This document shows, in pieces, positions 6,155 to 9,002 of a DNA stretch of 9,002 nt (position 1 is the stretch's first letter; the number at the start of each line of letters is the position of its first letter). The DNA is taken from contig CAMDOY010000133.1 of the NCBI GenBank assembly GCA_945903655.1, forward strand, positions 1-9,002, written 5' to 3'. The notes below the pieces were generated by a model. The model was given only the letters and a program-made list of their open reading frames with translations. It had not been told where the DNA came from and searched no databases. Made by a program: the position numbers and the translations under genes. This DNA comes from Rhizobium sp. Q54. GTDB lineage: Bacteria; Pseudomonadota; Alphaproteobacteria; Rhizobiales; Beijerinckiaceae.

Positions 6155-7210
6155 TCACTTATGGCCGGTGTTCTGCTCGACGCCGCCAATGATCTGGCTG
6201 AGGCGATCAGCGATGGGCTTGGGCGTCGCGATGATCTGGTTCACGATCTTTTGCATCTCTTCGCCCGAGACCGCGTTGATTTCGAAGCCTTCCCTCGTGG
6301 CCGCCGCCAGAAAGACCGGATCCTTGGCCATGCGGTTGAAGGCGTCGCGCAGGGCCTGCACACGTTCGGCGGGCACGCCGGGGGCCACATAGAGCGGGCG
6401 ACCGATGGTGACCGACGCCGAGAGCAGCATCAGCACCGCCCGGTCCTCCTCGTTCTTCGCCAGATCGATCAAGAGCGGCACATCCGGCAGATCCGGCTCC
6501 TTCGTCAGGCCGATCTGAACCAGGATATTGATCTTCTTGTCGCGCAACCAGTCGGGCCGCGTCGCCTTCCAGGAGCCCCAGGCGTTGGATCCGCGCACGG
6601 CCACCTCGCCCTTTTCGAGCGCCAGATTGATCTCGTTGCCGCCGGGATAGCCGGTGATGATCTTGAATTTGGTGCCCAGCAAGGCGTTCATGGCCTTGGG
6701 ATATTGGGAGGAGGTGCTGCCGCCGGTGGCGCCGGTGGGCACTTCCTGCCGCTTGGCGTCCTCAAGGGTCTTGATGCCGCTGGTGTGCCAGGCGCCGGTG
6801 GTGTTGTTGTCGGCGGCGGGATTGCCAATGTACTGGAACCTGCTGACATCGATGGTCAGGGCCTTGTCGCCCATGGCCTGCTCCACCGCCAGGGACTGGT
6901 CGCCGGTGCCCATCACCGTGCCGTCCTTGGGGCCGATGTTGTAGATCCAGCCTGCGGCGAGCCTGCTGCCCGCGCCGGGCATGTTGCGCGGGACGATGCG
7001 GGGCTTGCCGGGGATGTGATCGCCCAGAAAACGGCCAACCAGACGGGCATAGAGGTCATAGGTGCCGCCCGACGAATAGCCGATGATCAAGTCGATCTGC
7101 TTGCCCCGGTAGAAATCCTCGATGGCGTCGGCCCGGGCGGGGGCGCTGACCGCGAGGGCGCCGACCATGCTCAGGGACGTCGCGGCGAAAAGGCGCAGCA
7201 TTGCAGGCAT
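6155..7210 (-). CDS. Tripartite tricarboxylate transporter substrate-binding protein, TctC/Bug family (first of three)
   Basis: First gene of the tandem receptor cluster; 351 residues. The signal peptide runs to about residue 27 (AVSAPARA, cut before DA). The mature domain follows the same plan as its neighbours: IDLIIGYSSGGTYDLYARL (the third Gly of the GGG motif is Thr), HIPGKPRIVPRNMPGAGS, GPKDG at 93-97, FQYIGNPAADNN, GTKFKIITGYPGGNE, then DLPDVPLLIDLAKNEEDRA and PGVPAERVQALRDAF. ATG at 7210 is supported by GGAG six bases upstream; a TTG at 7222 and an ATG at 7201 are the alternatives. Its stop is followed 17 bases later by the ATG of the second receptor, and overlaps a possible GTG start for it. 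Ligand and membrane partner are not visible. Confidence 0.9.
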   Translation of the reverse strand: MPAMLRLFAATSLSMVGALAVSAPARADAIEDFYRGKQIDLIIGYSSGGTYDLYARLVGRFLGDHIPGKPRIVPRNMPGAGSRLAAGWIYNIGPKDGTVMGTGDQSLAVEQAMGDKALTIDVSRFQYIGNPAADNNTTGAWHTSGIKTLEDAKRQEVPTGATGGSTSSQYPKAMNALLGTKFKIITGYPGGNEINLALEKGEVAVRGSNAWGSWKATRPDWLRDKKINILVQIGLTKEPDLPDVPLLIDLAKNEEDRAVLMLLSASVTIGRPLYVAPGVPAERVQALRDAFNRMAKDPVFLAAATREGFEINAVSGEEMQKIVNQIIATPKPIADRLSQIIGGVEQNTGHK

Positions 7211-7273
7211 GGCTTTCTCCAAAATGCGCCCACCCAGGGGGTGAGCGTGATTTTTCAGCTCAGTGGGCCGAGG

Positions 7274-7301
7274 TTCTTACAGTGCGGCGGCGGGCCGTCA
7301 A
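7274..7301 (-). promoter_or_regulatory. Candidate promoter for the TctC cluster
   Basis: On the minus strand TTGACG (7301-7296) and TAAGAA (7279-7274) are 16 bases apart: a strong -35 and a weak -10. Transcription would begin near 7267, about 57 bases before the first receptor start. A 7-bp inverted repeat TGCGGCG/CGCCGCA (7283-7289 and 7311-7317) surrounds the -35 and may be an operator. The match is moderate in GC-rich DNA. Confidence 0.4.
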
Positions 7302-7357
7302 CCCGGCTGGCGCCGCAGAATACCGCACCGCAACACGCCGAGGACGCGCTCTGGCTC

Positions 7358-7385
7358 TTGACCCGCTTGCGTCAATCACTACAAG
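7358..7385 (+). promoter_or_regulatory. Candidate promoter for ribB
   Basis: TTGACC (7358-7363) and TACAAG (7380-7385) are separated by 16 bases, matching five and four of six consensus bases. It lies in the gap diverging from the TctC cluster and would give a leader of about 65 bases before the ribB start. The leader is too short for an FMN riboswitch and I see none of the RFN conserved blocks. Confidence 0.45.
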
Positions 7386-7429
7386 TTCGTTCATTCAGAA
7401 AGCCTCCCCGCGCCACGAAATCTTCGCCG

Positions 7430-7443
7430 CCGGCTGGAGCCGG
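7430..7443 (+). promoter_or_regulatory. Small hairpin just upstream of the ribB ribosome-binding site
   Basis: CCGGC and GCCGG form a 5-bp stem around TGGA, ending three bases before the AGGA ribosome-binding site (7447-7450). It may influence translation of ribB. It is short and could be chance in GC-rich DNA. Confidence 0.25.
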
Positions 7444-7458
7444 TGCAGGAAAGCCACG

Positions 7459-8613
7459 ATGTCCGAAGCAAAAGCGTTCCGTTTGTCGACCATCGAAGAC
7501 GTGATCGAGGATGCGCGCCAGGGCCGCATGTTCATCCTGGTGGACGATGAAGGCCGGGAAAACGAGGGCGATCTGGTCATTCCCGCCGAGAAGACCACTC
7601 CCGAAGTTGTGAACTTCATGGCCAAGCATGGGCGCGGGCTGATCTGCCTGTCCATGACTCGCCAGCGGGTCGAGGAGCTGGGCCTCCAGCCCATGTCCCA
7701 GAAGAACCAGGCCCAGCACCAGACCGCCTTTACGGTCTCTATCGAAGCGCGCGAGGGCGTCACCACCGGCATCTCCGCCGCCGACCGCGCCCATACGATC
7801 GCCGTGGCCATCAACAGCAATCGCGGCAGCCACGACATCGTCTCTCCCGGCCATATTTTCCCGCTGGTCGCCCAGGATGGCGGCGTGCTGGTGCGCGCGG
7901 GCCATACGGAGGCGGCGGTGGACGTGTCGCGTCTGGCGGGCCTCAACCCCTCCGGCGTCATCTGCGAAATCATGAACGACGACGGCACCATGGCACGCAT
8001 GCCGGACCTGATGATCTTCGCGCAGGAGCATGGGCTGAAGATCGCCACCATCGCCGATCTCATCGCCTATCGCCGCCGCAACGAGAAGCTGGTCGAGCTG
8101 GTCGCGACGTCGAAGATCAACAGCCGTTTCGGTGGCCCCTTCGATGTGCGCGTCTACGCCAACAAGGTGACCTATGCGGAGCATCTGGCCATCGTGCGCG
8201 GGGATCTCAGCGGCGACGAGCCCGTGTATGTGCGCGTCCACCAGCACAATCTGCTGGCCGACAGCCTTGGCGACGACACGGCGAGCGTCTTCTTCCGGGG
8301 CGAGGCGCGCTCGCGGGCGGGCGAGCTGGAAGCCGCGCTGGAATTCATCGCGAAAAAGGATCGCGGCGTGGTCGTGGTGATCCGCGAGCCCACCCAGACG
8401 ACGCTGAGCCGCTTCATCAAGGAGCGTCAGGGCCAGCCCATGAGCACCTCGATGGCGGATCTGCGCCAATATGGCATCGGCGCCCAGATCCTGCAGGACC
8501 TGGGGATTCGCAATATGGTCCTGCTGTCCAATTCCGAGCACAAGGTGGTCGGGCTCGAGGGTTATGGCATCCACCTCAAGGGCCAGCAGCCCTTCGGCGA
8601 GAACAAGGCCTAA
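7459..8613 (+). CDS. ribB: 3,4-dihydroxy-2-butanone-4-phosphate synthase with degenerate GTP cyclohydrolase II domain (RibBX type)
   Basis: A 384-residue cytosolic enzyme of riboflavin synthesis that converts ribulose 5-phosphate to 3,4-dihydroxy-2-butanone 4-phosphate and formate. The RibB domain (about 8-205) looks intact: metal-binding acidic loop DDEGRENEGDL (29-39), HGRGLICLSM (57-66), GVTTGISAADRAHTI (100-114), SPGHIFPL (129-136), and GHTEAAVDVSRLAGL (148-162) with the conserved H-T-E. The C-terminal half (about 220-384) aligns in outline with GTP cyclohydrolase II, including DLRQYGIGAQILQDLGI (334-350) and VGLEGYGIHL at the end. The zinc-binding Cys motif is replaced by HQHNLLADSLGDD (261-273), this half contains no cysteine, and the EGRGIGL motif is replaced by EPTQTTLSRF. 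RibA activity is therefore not expected. ATG at 7459 follows AGGA eight bases upstream and gives the normal N-terminus. Proteins of this design have been described in Proteobacteria as RibBX. Confidence 0.93.
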   Translation: MSEAKAFRLSTIEDVIEDARQGRMFILVDDEGRENEGDLVIPAEKTTPEVVNFMAKHGRGLICLSMTRQRVEELGLQPMSQKNQAQHQTAFTVSIEAREGVTTGISAADRAHTIAVAINSNRGSHDIVSPGHIFPLVAQDGGVLVRAGHTEAAVDVSRLAGLNPSGVICEIMNDDGTMARMPDLMIFAQEHGLKIATIADLIAYRRRNEKLVELVATSKINSRFGGPFDVRVYANKVTYAEHLAIVRGDLSGDEPVYVRVHQHNLLADSLGDDTASVFFRGEARSRAGELEAALEFIAKKDRGVVVVIREPTQTTLSRFIKERQGQPMSTSMADLRQYGIGAQILQDLGIRNMVLLSNSEHKVVGLEGYGIHLKGQQPFGENKA

Positions 8614-9002
8614 CCGAAGGCCGCCCGCAGAGTCGCGGTCGGGCTTTCGTGGAAATAGGCTTTGTAGTCCCGTGAGAACTGGCTCTTGTTCTCATAGCCC
8701 GACAGGCGCGCGACATCGGCGATCTTTTTGCCGCTGATGCGCGCCTCGATCAGCGCGTGCCGGGCCTGGGTCAGGCGTATGGCCCGCAAGCGCTCGGCGG
8801 GGGAATGATCGCGGAATTTGCCGAAGCCGTAATGCAGGGTGCGCACGCTCACCCCGCAGGCCATCGCCAGCTCTTTCATGCTGATCTTGCTCATATAATT
8901 TTCGCGCAGATATTCCTCCGCACGGCGCACGTACCAGGGCGCGACGGAGGCGGGCTCACGCCTTTGCGGCAGGCTGTCGGCGCCGCGCAAGGCTTCGGCC
9001 AG
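8610..9002 (-). CDS. AraC-family transcriptional regulator, C-terminal part
   Basis: The last 130 residues of a DNA-binding regulator whose N-terminus lies beyond the right window edge; the frame is open to base 9002. The AraC/XylS domain is clear: a first helix-turn-helix around KISMKELAMACGVSVRTLHYGF (visible residues 39-60) and a second around KKIADVARLSGYENKSQFSRDY (92-113), followed by the usual F-x-x-x-SPxxTLR ending (117-126). The TTG at 8990 is not a credible start, because AraC regulators normally carry a sensing domain of 150-200 residues ahead of this part. It converges on ribB and the two stop codons share bases, the genes overlapping by four bases (8610-8613). The effector and targets are unknown. 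It may act on genes to the right or on the nearby TctC cluster, but nothing visible decides this. Confidence 0.9.
   Translation of the reverse strand: MAEALRGADSLPQRREPASVAPWYVRRAEEYLRENYMSKISMKELAMACGVSVRTLHYGFGKFRDHSPAERLRAIRLTQARHALIEARISGKKIADVARLSGYENKSQFSRDYKAYFHESPTATLRAAFG
8623..8644 (+). terminator. Weak candidate terminator after ribB, inside the AraC gene
   Basis: GCCCG (8623-8627) and CGGGC (8640-8644) form a 5-bp stem with a 12-base loop, followed by TTTCG, ten bases after the ribB stop. The stem is short, the T-run is only three bases, and the site is also coding sequence for the converging regulator. It is the only hairpin-plus-T candidate I see for the end of ribB. Confidence 0.22.

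Noticed and set aside
4599..6392. A plus-strand open frame of nearly 600 codons antisense to the receptor genes
   Set aside because: It is rich in Gly, Ala, Arg and His with no recognisable motif, and lies opposite three well-conserved genes. Long antisense frames are expected in DNA this GC-rich.
7211..7458. An FMN riboswitch upstream of ribB
   Set aside because: None of the conserved RFN blocks is visible and the likely leader is only about 65 bases.
7372..8574. A 400-codon minus-strand frame opposite ribB
   Set aside because: It mirrors ribB codon structure, is His/Asp/Gly/Arg rich and shows no domain. The plus-strand reading is unmistakably RibB.

Overview
The base composition is very GC-rich and most genes use ATG starts with clear purine-rich Shine-Dalgarno sequences. 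The gene set fits an alphaproteobacterium, most likely of the Rhizobiales/Hyphomicrobiales type. It includes a general-stress membrane-protein operon with an EcfG-like promoter, tandem TctC/Bug solute receptors and a ribB gene with a degenerate RibA domain. This placement is inferred from gene content and not from any marker gene. Ten substantive genes are visible, plus the first 19 bases of another at the left edge. I see no tRNA, rRNA, CRISPR array or insertion sequence.

Left part, minus strand (1-927): an NAD(P)-dependent short-chain dehydrogenase (807->49) is followed after 29 bases by the start of another gene that leaves the window. The 120 bases upstream hold a candidate promoter.

Stress-envelope operon, minus strand (3186->928): four tightly packed genes encode small membrane-associated proteins. 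In transcription order these are a nutrient-deprivation-induced-type protein, a phage-holin-superfamily-III-type protein, an apolipoprotein-like double-anchored helical protein and a DUF3618 protein. Two of the three junctions overlap. A near-consensus alphaproteobacterial general-stress (EcfG) promoter lies about 27 bases upstream of the first start codon. The proteins share a recurring module, basic residues then N/Q/R-Pro then a hydrophobic stretch, which suggests joint action at the inner membrane under stress.

Divergent from it (3288-4046, plus strand) is a crotonase-fold enoyl-CoA hydratase resembling LiuC-type methylglutaconyl-CoA hydratases. The 153-bp divergent region between the two start codons contains two strong inverted repeats.

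TctC cluster, minus strand (7210->4056): three full-length, mutually similar periplasmic binding proteins of the Bug/TctC family lie in tandem, 17 bases or less apart, each with its own signal peptide. No TctA or TctB membrane component is present in the window.

Right part: a divergent plus-strand ribB gene (RibBX type: intact DHBP synthase domain and a GTP-cyclohydrolase-II-like domain lacking its zinc and catalytic motifs) runs tail-to-tail into an AraC-family regulator, truncated by the window end. Their stop codons overlap.

Nothing here amounts to a demonstrably new system. The points most worth following are the stress operon with its promoter and shared modules, the triplicated solute receptors, and the degenerate domain of the riboflavin enzyme.
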